From assembly GCF_051900415.1 (NCBI RefSeq), contig NZ_JBHZGL010000007.1:62001-126000 (forward strand): a stretch of 64,000 bases of DNA, in the 5' to 3' direction. The notes below the pieces were generated by a model. That model saw only the letters and a program-made list of their open reading frames with translations, had not been told where the DNA came from and searched no databases. Positions 1-10,043 of the stretch are shown piece by piece (within the stretch, counting starts at the first letter, position 1; each line of letters opens with the position of its first letter). The DNA is from Frateuria_A sp051900415. GTDB taxonomy: Bacteria; Pseudomonadota; Gammaproteobacteria; Xanthomonadales; Rhodanobacteraceae. The position numbers and the translations under genes were made by a program.

Positions 1-623
1 CCGTCGATGCGCACCCCGTTCCGTTGAGCGCTTACGGGCGAAGCAAGCTCGCGGGCGAGGAAGCGCTGCGCAGCAGCGGCGCGGAACATATGATCCTGCG
101 CACCGCGTGGGTCTATGCAGCGCACGGCCAGAATTTCCTGCGCACCATATTGCGGTTGAGCACCGAGCGCGAGGAGTTGCGCGTGGTGGCCGACCAGGAA
201 GGTGCGCCCACCTCTACCGCGCTGATCGTGCGTGCCAGCCTGGCCCTGCTCGACCGCTGGTTTGCTCAGCCCGACGCCCGCGTCCGATTGCACGGCACTC
301 ATCACGTCGTCGCCAGCGGCCACACCAGCTGGCACGGTTTCGCCAACGCTATCCTCGATGAAGCCTACCGGCGTGGATTGCTTGGCCGCCCGCCCCGAGT
401 AGTTCCGATCGCCACCGCCGAATACCCCTTTGTGGCGCGGCGACCGCTTTGGTCGGTGCTCGACAACAGTGACTTCGAGCGGCAGGTAGACATGGCCCTC
501 CCCCATTGGAGAGAAGGCCTGTGCGAAGTCATGAATTGTATCGTCAATCAACGCAACCTGCCTGAGAGAAGGCACCAAGGACCAGAGAAAGATGTTGATC
601 CCCCTTATTCTGAGCGGTGGTAG
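1..623 (+). CDS. rfbD: dTDP-4-dehydrorhamnose reductase, 3' part (cut by window start)
   Basis: C-terminal two thirds of a RmlD/RfbD short-chain reductase, which makes dTDP-L-rhamnose from dTDP-6-deoxy-L-lyxo-4-hexulose for O-antigen or exopolysaccharide. The reading frame is open from base 3. The catalytic YxxxK motif is visible as YGRSKLAGEE, followed by the family's LRTAWVYAAHGQNF stretch and a substrate-binding C-terminal half ending near LPHWREGL. About 25 residues beyond that usual end are extra, and the stop lies 32 bp inside the next gene. The start codon lies upstream of the window. Its downstream neighbour manC supports a nucleotide-sugar operon. Confidence 0.9.
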   Translation, partial: VDAHPVPLSAYGRSKLAGEEALRSSGAEHMILRTAWVYAAHGQNFLRTILRLSTEREELRVVADQEGAPTSTALIVRASLALLDRWFAQPDARVRLHGTHHVVASGHTSWHGFANAILDEAYRRGLLGRPPRVVPIATAEYPFVARRPLWSVLDNSDFERQVDMALPHWREGLCEVMNCIVNQRNLPERRHQGPEKDVDPPYSERW

Positions 624-2004
624 TGGAACCCGGCTATGGCCAGTCTCGCGCAGAAATTTACCCAAGCAATTTCTCCCCCTTACAGGGGACGAAACGCTAT
701 TCCAGAAAACCTTGTCGCGTACGTCTGGTCTACCGAACCTAGCGCCTCCCATCGTGGTGGCCGCAGACGACCATCGCTTCCTGGCCGCCGAGCAACTTCG
801 CGAGGCGGGTATCGACGAGGCCACCATCCTGCTCGAGCCACTCGCGCGCAACACCGCCCCGGCCATCGCACTCGGCGCTCTGTCGGCCATGGAACGCGAC
901 CCTGAGGCCATCCTGCTGGTTCTACCGGCCGATCATCTGATCGCAGAAGCGGCGCCATTTGAGCAAGCGGTACGCACCGCCTTACCTCTAGCTCATGCGG
1001 GCTGGCTGGTCACCTTTGGTGTCCGTCCTGATCGGCCCGAAACCGGGTATGGCTACATTCGCCGTGCGGAGGCGCTCGACGCGGGCGGGTTCCGCGTGGA
1101 TCGGTTCGTCGAGAAGCCCGATCTTGAGACTGCTAAACGCTACATTGCGGGTAACGACCATGAATGGAATTCGGGCATATTCCTCTTCCGCGCCAAACGC
1201 TACCTGGAAGAATTGGCAATCCTCGCCCCTGAGATGCTCGCTACCGTGTGTGCCGCACACGCCGAGGCTCATCGCGACCTGGACTTTGTGCGGGTCGGCG
1301 CCGAGGCATTCGCCCGTGTGCCTGACGGCTCCATAGACTACGCTGTCATGGAGAAAACTGATCGCGCCGCGTTGGTTCCACTCGACTGCGGCTGGAGTGA
1401 CATCGGATCCTGGTCGGCATTATGGCTCGCGGGTGAACGCGATACCGAAGACAATCTTCGTGAGGGAGACACCCTTGCGGTCGATACGCACCGCTGTCTA
1501 CTGCGTTCCCATAGTCGCCATCTCGTCGCCACCGTCGGGGTAGACGACTTGGTCGTGGTAACCACGCCGGACGCCACTTTGGTGGCCCACCGGGATGCAG
1601 CTCAGAGCGTGAAATTGCTCGTCGACGAACTCAAGCGTTCAGACAGAAGTGAACACTCGCTTCACCGGGTAGTGCATCGCCCCTGGGGCAGCTACGATTC
1701 GTTGGAAGCAGCCGACCGGTTTCAGGTCAAGCGCATCATCGTCAAACCTGGAGCCGCCTTGAGTCTGCAAAAACACCACCACCGAGCGGAACACTGGATC
1801 GTGGTTTCCGGCACCGCCGAGGTTACCTGCGACAACAAGACATTCTTGCTTGGGGAAAACCAAAGTACATTCATTCCTCTCGGTAGCGTGCATCGGCTCT
1901 CCAATCCCGGGAAGGTGCCCTTGGAACTCATCGAAGTGCAATCAGGCAGTTATTTGGGCGAAGACGACATCGTGCGCCTGGACGACGTCTACGGTCGCGT
2001 CTGA
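592..2004 (+). CDS. manC: mannose-1-phosphate guanylyltransferase / mannose-6-phosphate isomerase
   Basis: Bifunctional type II PMI-GMP enzyme (ManC/XanB/CpsB family), 470 aa and of normal length. It isomerises fructose-6-P to mannose-6-P and forms GDP-mannose from mannose-1-P and GTP. The N-terminal nucleotidyltransferase begins with the pyrophosphorylase signature LSGGSGTRLWPVSR. The C-terminal cupin (about residues 355-470) carries the metal-binding run QKHHHRAEHW typical of the PMI domain. The ATG overlaps the end of rfbD, so the two are probably translationally coupled. Codons are richer in A/T than in the genes after 2.1 kb, as is common for surface-polysaccharide loci. No mannose mutase is visible within the window. 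Confidence 0.93.
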   Translation: MLIPLILSGGSGTRLWPVSRRNLPKQFLPLTGDETLFQKTLSRTSGLPNLAPPIVVAADDHRFLAAEQLREAGIDEATILLEPLARNTAPAIALGALSAMERDPEAILLVLPADHLIAEAAPFEQAVRTALPLAHAGWLVTFGVRPDRPETGYGYIRRAEALDAGGFRVDRFVEKPDLETAKRYIAGNDHEWNSGIFLFRAKRYLEELAILAPEMLATVCAAHAEAHRDLDFVRVGAEAFARVPDGSIDYAVMEKTDRAALVPLDCGWSDIGSWSALWLAGERDTEDNLREGDTLAVDTHRCLLRSHSRHLVATVGVDDLVVVTTPDATLVAHRDAAQSVKLLVDELKRSDRSEHSLHRVVHRPWGSYDSLEAADRFQVKRIIVKPGAALSLQKHHHRAEHWIVVSGTAEVTCDNKTFLLGENQSTFIPLGSVHRLSNPGKVPLELIEVQSGSYLGEDDIVRLDDVYGRV

Positions 2005-2057
2005 GCCCAAAGCGGCTTTAAGCGATCGCCAGAACTGATCGACCAGGCCTTTCCTTA

Positions 2058-2094
2058 GGAAAAGACTCTGCACGAGACACGCGCTAGTGCAGAG
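2058..2094 (-). terminator. rho-independent terminator of glmS
   Basis: A perfect 8-bp inverted repeat, CTCTGCAC (2066-2073) and GTGCAGAG (2087-2094), with a 13-base loop. Read on the minus strand it is followed by the T-rich run TCTTTTCCT. It lies 65 bp past the glmS stop, which fits a terminator for that gene. It may also separate glmS from the convergent manC unit. Confidence 0.55.
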
Positions 2095-2158
2095 ATCCCA
2101 GTAAGTACCTCAACCACGCAACTCCAAATAGATGTCGCTCAGGAGTTGTAGCGCCCTG

Positions 2159-3988
<1,830 letters not shown>

Positions 3989-4059
3989 GGGATCTGGCTT
4001 CCTTCGGGGCGAGGGCGCAGCGTAGTTACGGTTTCGCGAAGATGACGTCGTGACAGCGC

Positions 4060-5430
4060 TTAGTGCACCTTGCGCCGCAGGTAGTTCAACAGGTCGATGC
4101 GGGTGATCAGGCCCAGGAACTGCTCGCCGTCGACCACGATCGCCACGTGCCCGCGCTCGAACACCGGCAGCAGCGCTTCGATCGGAGAATGCACGTCGAG
4201 CTTGGTGAGCGAGCTGATCATCGCGGTAGAGACCGCATCGCGGAAGCGCACTTCGTTGGCGTGCACGTGCATCAGCACGTCGGATTCGTCCAGGATGCCG
4301 ACCAGCTTCTCGCCGTCCATCACCGGCAGCTGCGAAACGTCGTAGAGCTTCATGCGGGTGTAGGCAGTCATCAGCAGCTCGTTCGGCCCGACCACCACCG
4401 TGTCGCGCTGCGCGAACGGACGCAGCAGCAGGTCGCGCAGGTCGCCGTGCTGTTGCCGCTCGATGAAGCCGTTATCCAGCATCCAGTAGTCGTTGTACAT
4501 CTTAGACAGGTACTTGTTGCCGGTGTCGCAGACCAGCGTCACCACGCGCCTGGGCGTACCCTGCTCACGGCAGTATTTGAGCGCGGCAGCGACCAGCGTG
4601 CCGGTGGACGAGCCGCCCAGGATGCCTTCCTTCGCCAGCAGTTCGCGGGCGGTGAGGAAGCTTTCGCGGTCGGAAATGGCGTACGCCTTCTTCACCCGCG
4701 AGAAGTCGCTGATGGTCGGCAGGAAATCCTCGCCGATGCCCTCGACCATCCAGCTGGCGGACTTGTCCGAGAGCGTGCCCTCGTTGATGTACTGGGCAAG
4801 GATCGAGCCGACCGGGTCGGCCAGCACGATTTCGGTGTCCGGCGAATGCTCGGCGAAGTACTGCGACAGGCCGGTCATGGTGCCGGAGGAGCCGCATCCG
4901 ACCACCACCGCATCGACCCGGCCATCCATCTGCGCGAGGATTTCCGGGCCGGTCGCCTCGATGTGCGCGCGCGGGTTGTCCGGGTTGCCGAACTGGTTGA
5001 TGAAGTAGGCGCCAGGTGTTTCGCGGGCGATCCGCTCGGCCATGTCCTGGTAGTACTCCGGGTGACCCTTGGCGACGTCCGAGCGGGTCAGCACCACCTC
5101 GGCGCCCATGGCCTTGAGGTTGAAGATCTTCTCGCGGCTCATCTTGTCCGGCACCACCAGGATCAATCGGTAGCCCTTGGCCTGCGCGACCAGCGCCAGG
5201 CCAAGGCCGGTGTTGCCGGCAGTACCCTCGACCAGCGTGGCGCCCGGCTTGATCCTGCCGGCCTTTTCCGCACCTTCGATCATCGACAGGCCGATGCGAT
5301 CCTTGATCGATCCACCTGGGTTGGCGCTCTCGAGCTTCAGGAACAACTCGCACAGCCCCGTATCGAGCCGCTGGGCTTTCACCATCGGGGTGTTCCCGAT
5401 CAGCTCGAGCACGCTTTGGTTGACCGTCAT
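4060..5430 (-). CDS. cbs: cystathionine beta-synthase
   Basis: PLP-dependent beta-replacement enzyme joining serine and homocysteine, 456 aa. The start at 5430 is chosen because the protein then opens with MTVNQSVLELIGNTPMVKA, the usual CBS/CysK N-terminus, and a GGAG lies just upstream. The PLP lysine is K43 in NPGGSIKDRIG, and a glycine-rich phosphate loop (GCGSSGTMTG) follows. From about residue 335 there is a pair of CBS (Bateman) domains, which separates this from plain cysteine synthase CysK/CysM. A direct beta-lyase/metC partner is not adjacent. A cysteine synthase role is possible but less likely given the tandem CBS domains. Confidence 0.9.
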   Translation of the reverse strand: MTVNQSVLELIGNTPMVKAQRLDTGLCELFLKLESANPGGSIKDRIGLSMIEGAEKAGRIKPGATLVEGTAGNTGLGLALVAQAKGYRLILVVPDKMSREKIFNLKAMGAEVVLTRSDVAKGHPEYYQDMAERIARETPGAYFINQFGNPDNPRAHIEATGPEILAQMDGRVDAVVVGCGSSGTMTGLSQYFAEHSPDTEIVLADPVGSILAQYINEGTLSDKSASWMVEGIGEDFLPTISDFSRVKKAYAISDRESFLTARELLAKEGILGGSSTGTLVAAALKYCREQGTPRRVVTLVCDTGNKYLSKMYNDYWMLDNGFIERQQHGDLRDLLLRPFAQRDTVVVGPNELLMTAYTRMKLYDVSQLPVMDGEKLVGILDESDVLMHVHANEVRFRDAVSTAMISSLTKLDVHSPIEALLPVFERGHVAIVVDGEQFLGLITRIDLLNYLRRKVH

Positions 5431-5506
5431 GGCGACTCCGTCGAAAAGGCGGCGCCCGCAGGCGCTGGACAAGCCCGGAATGATAACCGAGCGGCCCGGG
5501 CAAGCT

Positions 5507-5563
5507 GTAGGCGACACCCTGGGCGCCGCCGGCATGGCGGTCGCGCGCCGCAGGCGCTCCTGC
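5507..5563. repeat. degenerate GTAG-type REP hairpin
   Basis: Starts with GTAGGCGACACC and ends with GGCGCTCCTGC around a central GGCATGGCGGTCGCGC. The arrangement matches the clean REP copies at 6135 and 61217, but with several mismatches in the arms. It lies in the gap between cbs and the DUF465 gene. Confidence 0.6.
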
Positions 5564-5571
5564 GGTTTTCG

Positions 5572-5622
5572 AAGACCAGAAACACGCGGCCCCGGCGCTT
5601 CGCGAAGAAGGGCCGGGGCCGC
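5572..5622 (-). terminator. possible terminator downstream of the DUF465 gene
   Basis: An 11-bp perfect stem, GCGGCCCCGGC (5586-5596) pairing with GCCGGGGCCGC (5612-5622), lies 17 bp past the DUF465 stop. On the minus strand it is followed by GTGTTTCTGG, only weakly T-rich, so it may be a poor terminator or simply a stable 3' stem. Confidence 0.4.
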
Positions 5623-5639
5623 CAGGAAAACGGAGGATT

Positions 5640-5867
5640 TCAGTGGATCTGCGGGACTCGCGCATCCCACATGCGTTGCAGGCGTTCCTTGGCGTGGAGT
5701 TTTTCTTTCTTCATGCCGGCCAAGGTGACATCGTCGATGGGAAGCACGCCGATCTCGGCATCGTGCACCTTGCTTTTGAGTTCGCGGTGGTGCTGGAAAA
5801 GCCGACGGAATTCGGCGTCGGCTTTCATCAAGGCTTCGACATCGTCACGCTGCTGGTTTTCGAACAT
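5640..5867 (-). CDS. DUF465 family small alpha-helical protein (YdcH-like)
   Basis: A 75-aa protein of the DUF465/YdcH family, whose biochemical role is not established. The body EFRRLFQHHRELKSKVHDAE is the family hallmark: a charged helical hairpin with a conserved HxxLxxxVxxxE pattern, ending in a KKEKLHAKERL helix. The start at 5867 is decided by a strong AGGAGG seven bases upstream; an in-frame start further upstream would add 35 low-quality residues. No signal peptide or membrane segment is seen. The neighbours give no clear functional hint. Confidence 0.85.
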   Translation of the reverse strand: MFENQQRDDVEALMKADAEFRRLFQHHRELKSKVHDAEIGVLPIDDVTLAGMKKEKLHAKERLQRMWDARVPQIH

Positions 5868-6134
5868 GATCCGACCTCCTCGCGAGATGAGCGGGCGCGT
5901 GATCGGCACGCCCGCGGGCGGATGAAGCGCGCGCACCCACGCCCCGTACGCATGGAGCGACACAGGGACCAACAGTGCGGGGGGAATGGGCGCATGTTTC
6001 AGGTCAGTGAGCCATGGAACGGGTGTGCCGTGGCAGCCCTGACCCTACTCTCGCCCCCCGGGGCGCGCAAGCCACCGCGGGAACCCGCGGGGGGATGCGG
6101 TTTGTGCGGTTGAGCTCGGCTGTTGCGGCATCAC

Positions 6135-6194
6135 CTGTAGGAGCGCCCTTGGGCGCGACCGGGATGGCGGTCGCGCCCAAGGGCGCTCCTACAG
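6135..6194. repeat. GTAG-type REP inverted repeat
   Basis: Near-perfect palindrome with arms CTGTAGGAGCGCCCTTGGGC and GCCCAAGGGCGCTCCTACAG around a GCGACCGGGATGGCGGTCGC core. It sits in the 335-bp gap 5868-6202, eight bases from the stop of the DUF4398 gene, where it could form a very stable 3' hairpin. The rest of that gap shows no gene. GTAG-headed REPs of this kind are known from Pseudomonas and Stenotrophomonas, where they are linked to RAYT transposases; none is encoded here. Confidence 0.85.
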
Positions 6195-6202
6195 GGCCAA
6201 GC

Positions 6203-6862
6203 TCAGTGGCCCTTCGTGCCCTTGCTGGAGCTCTTCTTCGGCGAGGGCTTTTCGGGCGCAGGCGCGGAGGATTCATCCCCCTGCATCTGCGAGCGCATGG
6301 CACGCGCGGCCTGGGCGGCCGCTTCGGCCTCGCGGCGGGCGGCACGGGCGACGCGGCTCTGCGCGGCGGCCAGCTTCTTGGCCCGCTCGGCCTCCGCACG
6401 CGCCTGCTCGGCGGCCTGCGAGGCCTCCATGCCCTGCTGCTGCAGGCGGGCGGCCTCTTCCTGAGCCATCTGGTACTGCATGCGCTGGCGCTCCAGCTCC
6501 ATGCGGGCGGCTTCCGCCTCGCGGCGGCTGGCCTCCAGCAGGATCTGGGCATGCTCGCGGTCGAGCTGGTCGAGCTTTTCGCGGGCGTCCTGCAGCTGCG
6601 CGGCCGCCTTGGCCAGATCGACCCGGCGTTCGGCCAGGTACAGCGCGTGCGGGCGTTCACTGCGGCTGGCCTGTTCCAGGCGGTCGATCGCCGCATGCGC
6701 CAGCGCCTGCTCGGCCTGGGCGTAGGTGCCCAGGGTAGGGTCGCTGGCCAGCTGGTTGAGGCTGGAAGTGAGCCGGTTCACGTCCATGTCGTCCTGACGC
6801 GCCAGGGCCGGGCCGGCCAGCGTCATCAGGCCGATCAACGCGGTGGTGGCAAGGCGCTTCAT
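6203..6862 (-). CDS. DUF4398-type secreted coiled-coil protein
   Basis: A 219-aa exported protein of unknown function. Residues 1-22 form a Sec signal peptide (MKRLATTALIGLMTLAGPALA). The mature part opens with a DUF4398-like helical segment (YAQAEQALAHAAIDRLEQA) and continues as a long, highly charged Glu/Arg/Ala coiled coil to about residue 190. It ends with a Pro/Lys/Ser-rich basic tail. The start at 6862 is fixed by the ATGA overlap with the upstream lipoprotein stop, which predicts translational coupling. A periplasmic structural or OmpA-partner role is plausible but not shown. It is followed at once by a REP hairpin. Confidence 0.8.
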   Translation of the reverse strand: MKRLATTALIGLMTLAGPALARQDDMDVNRLTSSLNQLASDPTLGTYAQAEQALAHAAIDRLEQASRSERPHALYLAERRVDLAKAAAQLQDAREKLDQLDREHAQILLEASRREAEAARMELERQRMQYQMAQEEAARLQQQGMEASQAAEQARAEAERAKKLAAAQSRVARAARREAEAAAQAARAMRSQMQGDESSAPAPEKPSPKKSSSKGTKGH

Positions 6863-7434
6863 CGCTGGCCTCCGTCGTTCGTCTGGGTGCTCGTCGAAGG
6901 CGCGGGCATCGGCTGGAAGCCGCCGTCCTGCGGCAGCGGCGCGGACAGCACCGAGGCCGACGGGGCCGGCATGTCCTGCAGGGTCTCGGGCGAGCTGCTG
7001 GCGGAAGCCGGGGCGGGCGCCGGGGCCCGCTGAGCATGGGCCTCGGTCTGCTCGCGCAGGCGGGTGTTCTCCTCGACCTTGGCCTGGATCTGCGCCCTCG
7101 CGCTGCCCAGCTGGGCGCGGGTGCGGGCCAGTTCGGCGTCGGCGCGGGCCTCCTCGGCCAGATTGGCGGCGTCGGCGTACTTGCGGGCCGCCATGGCGGT
7201 CTGCGCCTGCTGGAACTTGGCCTGGGCGAACCCGAGGTCGACCGGGTCGTAATCGGCCGCACCGGCGTCGCGCGCGGACTGCAGCAGCGCCTGGGCCTGG
7301 TTCATCGACGCGTCCGGCGGGGGCACGGTAGCGCAGCCGGCCAGTGCCAGCATGGCCAGCCCCAGAGTCAAGCCCCCCGTCGCCCTGCCGATACGCTTCA
7401 AGCGCCCGGGCGGCCGGGAAAAGATGTGCACCAT
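6859..7434 (-). CDS. DUF4398 domain lipoprotein
   Basis: A 191-aa predicted outer-membrane lipoprotein of unknown function. The N-terminus has basic residues, a hydrophobic stretch and the lipobox LALAGC, so lipidation at the cysteine is expected. Residues about 35-150 match the DUF4398 pattern: alternating Ala/Glu/Lys helices with AKFQQAQTAMAARKYADAAN. A low-complexity Pro/Ala/Ser tail follows. Either ATG at 7434 or the GTG one codon earlier could start it; a GAGG lies upstream. It overlaps the next DUF4398 gene by 4 bp, so the two form an operon and are probably partners. Confidence 0.85.
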   Translation of the reverse strand: MVHIFSRPPGRLKRIGRATGGLTLGLAMLALAGCATVPPPDASMNQAQALLQSARDAGAADYDPVDLGFAQAKFQQAQTAMAARKYADAANLAEEARADAELARTRAQLGSARAQIQAKVEENTRLREQTEAHAQRAPAPAPASASSSPETLQDMPAPSASVLSAPLPQDGGFQPMPAPSTSTQTNDGGQR

Positions 7435-7532
7435 CACTCAGTCCTCGCGCAGTGTCGCCGCGTATTGTGGGCAGGCATAATCTCGCTTTGCAACGCGCCA
7501 AACGGCGGCGCGATTACTTTTAGGGGTCCTTC

Positions 7533-8648
7533 GTGGATATCGGTTACTTCCTCAAGCTGATGGTAGACAAGGGCGCGTCGGACATGTTCCTGACCACCGG
7601 CGCCCCGGTGAACATCAAGGTCGAGGGCAAGCTCTACCCGCTTGGCAACACCGGCCTGCCCGGCGGCATGGTCAAGAAGATCGCCTACTCGCTGATGGAC
7701 GAGGGCCAGGTGCCGCAGTTCGAGCGCGACCTGGAACTGAACATGGCGCTGGCGGTGAAGGAAGCGGGCCGCTTCCGCATCAACGTGTTCAAGCAGCGCG
7801 GCGAAGTGGGCATGGTGATCCGCGCGATCAAGAGCGAGATCCCCTCGATCGACCAGCTCCAGTTGCCGACCATCTTCCGCGACCTGATCATGGAGCAGCG
7901 CGGGCTGATCCTGGTGGTGGGCGCGACCGGCTCGGGCAAGTCGACCACGCTGGCGGCGATGCTCGACCACCGCAATTCCAACTCGCCGGGCCACATCCTC
8001 ACCATCGAGGACCCGATCGAGTACCTGCACCGGCACAAGAAGTCGATCATCAACCAGCGCGAGGTCGGGCTGGACACGCACAGCTACCACGAGGCGCTGA
8101 AGAACGCGATGCGTGAGGCGCCGGACGTGATCATGATCGGCGAGATCCGCGACACCGACACGATGGAGGCGGCGGTCGCCTTCTCCGAGACCGGCCACCT
8201 GTGCCTGGCCACGCTGCACTCGAACAACGCCGACCAGACGCTCGAGCGCATCCTCAACTTCTTCCCCGAATCGGCGCACAAGAACGTGCTGATGAACCTG
8301 GCGCTCAACCTGCGCGCGGTGATCAGCCAGCGCCTGGTGATCGGCAAGGACGGCCGTCGCGTGCCGGCGGTGGAAGTGCTGCTCAACACGCCGCTGATCC
8401 GCGACATGATCCGCCGCGGCCAGATCCACGAGATCAAGGAGGCGATGGACCGCAGCCTGCAGGAAGGCATGCAGACGTTCGACCAGTCGCTGTACAAGCT
8501 CTACAAGAGTGGTCGTATCGAGCTGGAAGAGGCGCTGGCCAAGGCCGACTCGCGCGACGGGCTGGCGCTGAAGATCCGCCTGTCCGAAGGTGGCGGCGCC
8601 GAGTCCACCGAACTGGTCGGCAATGATCCATACGGCCTGGGGTTCTGA
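7533..8648 (+). CDS. pilU: type IV pilus retraction-type ATPase PilU
   Basis: A 371-aa secretion ATPase of the PilT/PilU family, which powers twitching by disassembling type IV pili at the inner membrane. The N-terminal PAS-like region opens MDIGYFLKLMVDKGASDMFL. Walker A is GATGSGKST (130-138), followed by the Asp box (ILTIEDPIEYL), Walker B (DVIMIGEIRD) and the His box (GHLCLATLHSNNADQTLERI). The C-terminal acidic tail and length favour PilU over PilT, which is not in the window. The start is GTG at 7533 with AGGGG upstream. A strong terminator follows, so it is probably monocistronic. Confidence 0.9.
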   Translation: MDIGYFLKLMVDKGASDMFLTTGAPVNIKVEGKLYPLGNTGLPGGMVKKIAYSLMDEGQVPQFERDLELNMALAVKEAGRFRINVFKQRGEVGMVIRAIKSEIPSIDQLQLPTIFRDLIMEQRGLILVVGATGSGKSTTLAAMLDHRNSNSPGHILTIEDPIEYLHRHKKSIINQREVGLDTHSYHEALKNAMREAPDVIMIGEIRDTDTMEAAVAFSETGHLCLATLHSNNADQTLERILNFFPESAHKNVLMNLALNLRAVISQRLVIGKDGRRVPAVEVLLNTPLIRDMIRRGQIHEIKEAMDRSLQEGMQTFDQSLYKLYKSGRIELEEALAKADSRDGLALKIRLSEGGGAESTELVGNDPYGLGF

Positions 8649-8670
8649 GGTTTCAGGCCAAGTGGACAAG

Positions 8671-8698
8671 AAAGGGCGCAGCAATGCGCCCTTTTTCT
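8671..8698 (+). terminator. rho-independent terminator of pilU
   Basis: AAAGGGCGC and GCGCCCTTT form a stem around a short AGCAAT loop, followed by TTCTTT on the plus strand. It begins 23 bp past the pilU stop. Confidence 0.85.
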
Positions 8699-8704
8699 TT
8701 GCTC

Positions 8705-8866
8705 ACTCTCCCCTCCAGGGAGCGGGTTGGGGTGAGGGGGCCACGCTGGCGGTGAAATACCCGCCCGAAGCAGGCGACGATCTCAGCCACCCTTCGCACG
8801 GGCAAGCAGCGTCGCGAGCCCCGGCCCCTCACCCCAGCCCTCTCCCCGGAGGGGAGAGGGATCAGG
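8705..8866. repeat. two copies of the CTCACCCC/CTCTCCCC intergenic element
   Basis: In the convergent gap between pilU and mrpG (8649-8941) there are two GC-rich elements of the same family. One is at about 8705-8740 (CTCTCCCCTCCAGGGAG then GGTTGGGGTGAGGGG). An inverted one is at about 8817-8866 (CCCCTCACCCCAGCCCTCTC then CCCGGAGGGGAGAGGG). The same element recurs near 16.1, 16.5, 22.6, 24.4, 31.3 and 31.7 kb. No gene is seen in this gap. Confidence 0.75.
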
Positions 8867-8941
8867 GCGCCTTCGCACGAACAAGCACCTTCGCGAGCCC
8901 GCTCCCGCCCTCTTCCCGAGCAGAGCAGCCAGGCAAGGCTT

Positions 8942-9283
8942 TTACCGCGGCGGCATCTGCTTTCCCTCCTCGACGCGGTGCCGATACAGCGCCGCACGCA
9001 CCAGCAGCATCAGTGTGATCGGTGTGGTCAGAGTAAGGAACACGCCGATCAGGATCACGTGCAGCACCGGCCGGCCCTGCAGTATCGAGAAGCAGACCAC
9101 CGACGCGGCCACCATGAAGAAGGTGCCCAGCGTGCTGCCGAGCGTCGGCGCGTGCACGCGCTTGTAGAAGTCACGCAGCCGCAGCAGCCCCAGCGAGCCT
9201 ATGAAGGTGAAGCTGGCGCCCAGCAACACCAGCACGCCGACCAGTACGGCCGCCCACGGCGGCAGGCCATCGAGATGATTCAT
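8942..9283 (-). CDS. mrpG: Mrp-type Na+(K+)/H+ antiporter subunit G
   Basis: A 113-aa integral membrane subunit of the multi-subunit cation/proton antiporter (MnhG/MrpG/PhaG). Three hydrophobic helices are visible (about 10-35, 47-70 and 73-95), with the family stretch GLLRLRDFYKRVHAPTLGST between the first two. Start 9283 overlaps the mrpF stop in an ATGA. It is the last gene of the six-gene operon and ends convergent with pilU. Subunit G is needed for full antiport activity in characterised Mrp complexes. Confidence 0.92.
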   Translation of the reverse strand: MNHLDGLPPWAAVLVGVLVLLGASFTFIGSLGLLRLRDFYKRVHAPTLGSTLGTFFMVAASVVCFSILQGRPVLHVILIGVFLTLTTPITLMLLVRAALYRHRVEEGKQMPPR

Positions 9284-9561
9284 TCGATCACCTCCCCGCG
9301 CAGCAGGAATTTCGAAAACGCCACCGTACCGGCGAAACCCAGCAGCGCGATGATCAGCCCGGCCTCCACGTAGAGCACGCTGCCGGTGCGGATACCGATC
9401 GACAGCAACAGCAGCATCGCGTTGACGTAGAGCGCATCCAGCGCCAGCACGCGATCCTGCGCGCGCGGCCCGCGCACCATGCGGATGATCGCGCAGGCCA
9501 TCGCCAGCAGCAGCAGGAGCTGGGCGACGACCACGGCGATCGCGAGGAAGCCGTGGCTCAT
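9280..9561 (-). CDS. mrpF: Mrp-type antiporter subunit F
   Basis: A 93-aa small membrane protein of the MnhF/MrpF family with three predicted helices. It carries the conserved cytoplasmic loop MVRGPRAQDRVLALDAL and the helix VEAGLIIALLGFAGTVAFSK. It overlaps mrpE upstream and mrpG downstream by 4 bp each (ATGA junctions), so the order E-F-G is translationally coupled. It is an accessory subunit of the Mrp complex in the inner membrane. Confidence 0.92.
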   Translation of the reverse strand: MSHGFLAIAVVVAQLLLLLAMACAIIRMVRGPRAQDRVLALDALYVNAMLLLLSIGIRTGSVLYVEAGLIIALLGFAGTVAFSKFLLRGEVIE

Positions 9562-10043
9562 TGGAAAATCTCCTTGAGCGGTTGCTCGTAGCGCCGCTTG
9601 ATCGTGTCGATCCAGACCGACTCGTCGACCAGGTCCAGCACATGGATCAGCAGCACGTTGCGGCGCGAATCGTGGTCCACCCAGATCGTCCCCGGCGTCG
9701 AGGTGATGATGCAGGCCAGCGCCGCCAAGCCGTAGGGATCGGTAAGCTCCAGCGGAATCTCGACGAAGCCGGAAACGACACGGCCGCGCCGGCGCATCAC
9801 GATGCCCACCACCGCAAGGTTGGAGCGCACGATGTCGCGGATCACCCGCAGCAGCAACCGCACCATCAGGTGCGCGTTGCGTACCCGCGCGGACGGCGCA
9901 CGCAGCTTGCCGAACGCCCACGCCAGGCCCAGCGCGATCACCAGGCCCGCCAGCACGGTGCCCGGCGCCAGGCTCTGCTGAAGCAGCAGCCAGGCCAGCA
10001 GCAGGAAGCTGGCCATCAGCGGATGCGGTACGAAGCGGTTCAA
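9558..10043 (-). CDS. mrpE: Mrp-type antiporter subunit E (TTG start)
   Basis: A 161-aa MnhE/MrpE membrane subunit. The start is taken as TTG at 10041-10043 because it gives the family N-terminus (L)NRFVPHPLMASFLLLAWLLL. It also overlaps the mrpD stop as TTGA, matching the 4-bp overlaps at every other junction in the operon. The first ATG (10016) would remove ten conserved-looking residues. Two N-terminal helices precede a cytoplasmic domain with the conserved ITSTPGTIWVDHD motif. It supports assembly or stability of the Mrp complex. Confidence 0.88.
   Translation of the reverse strand: MNRFVPHPLMASFLLLAWLLLQQSLAPGTVLAGLVIALGLAWAFGKLRAPSARVRNAHLMVRLLLRVIRDIVRSNLAVVGIVMRRRGRVVSGFVEIPLELTDPYGLAALACIITSTPGTIWVDHDSRRNVLLIHVLDLVDESVWIDTIKRRYEQPLKEIFQ

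Noticed and set aside
4063..5925. A 620-codon plus-strand open frame over cbs
   Set aside because: Antisense to cbs and composed of His/Arg/Gln/Asp-rich filler with no domain.
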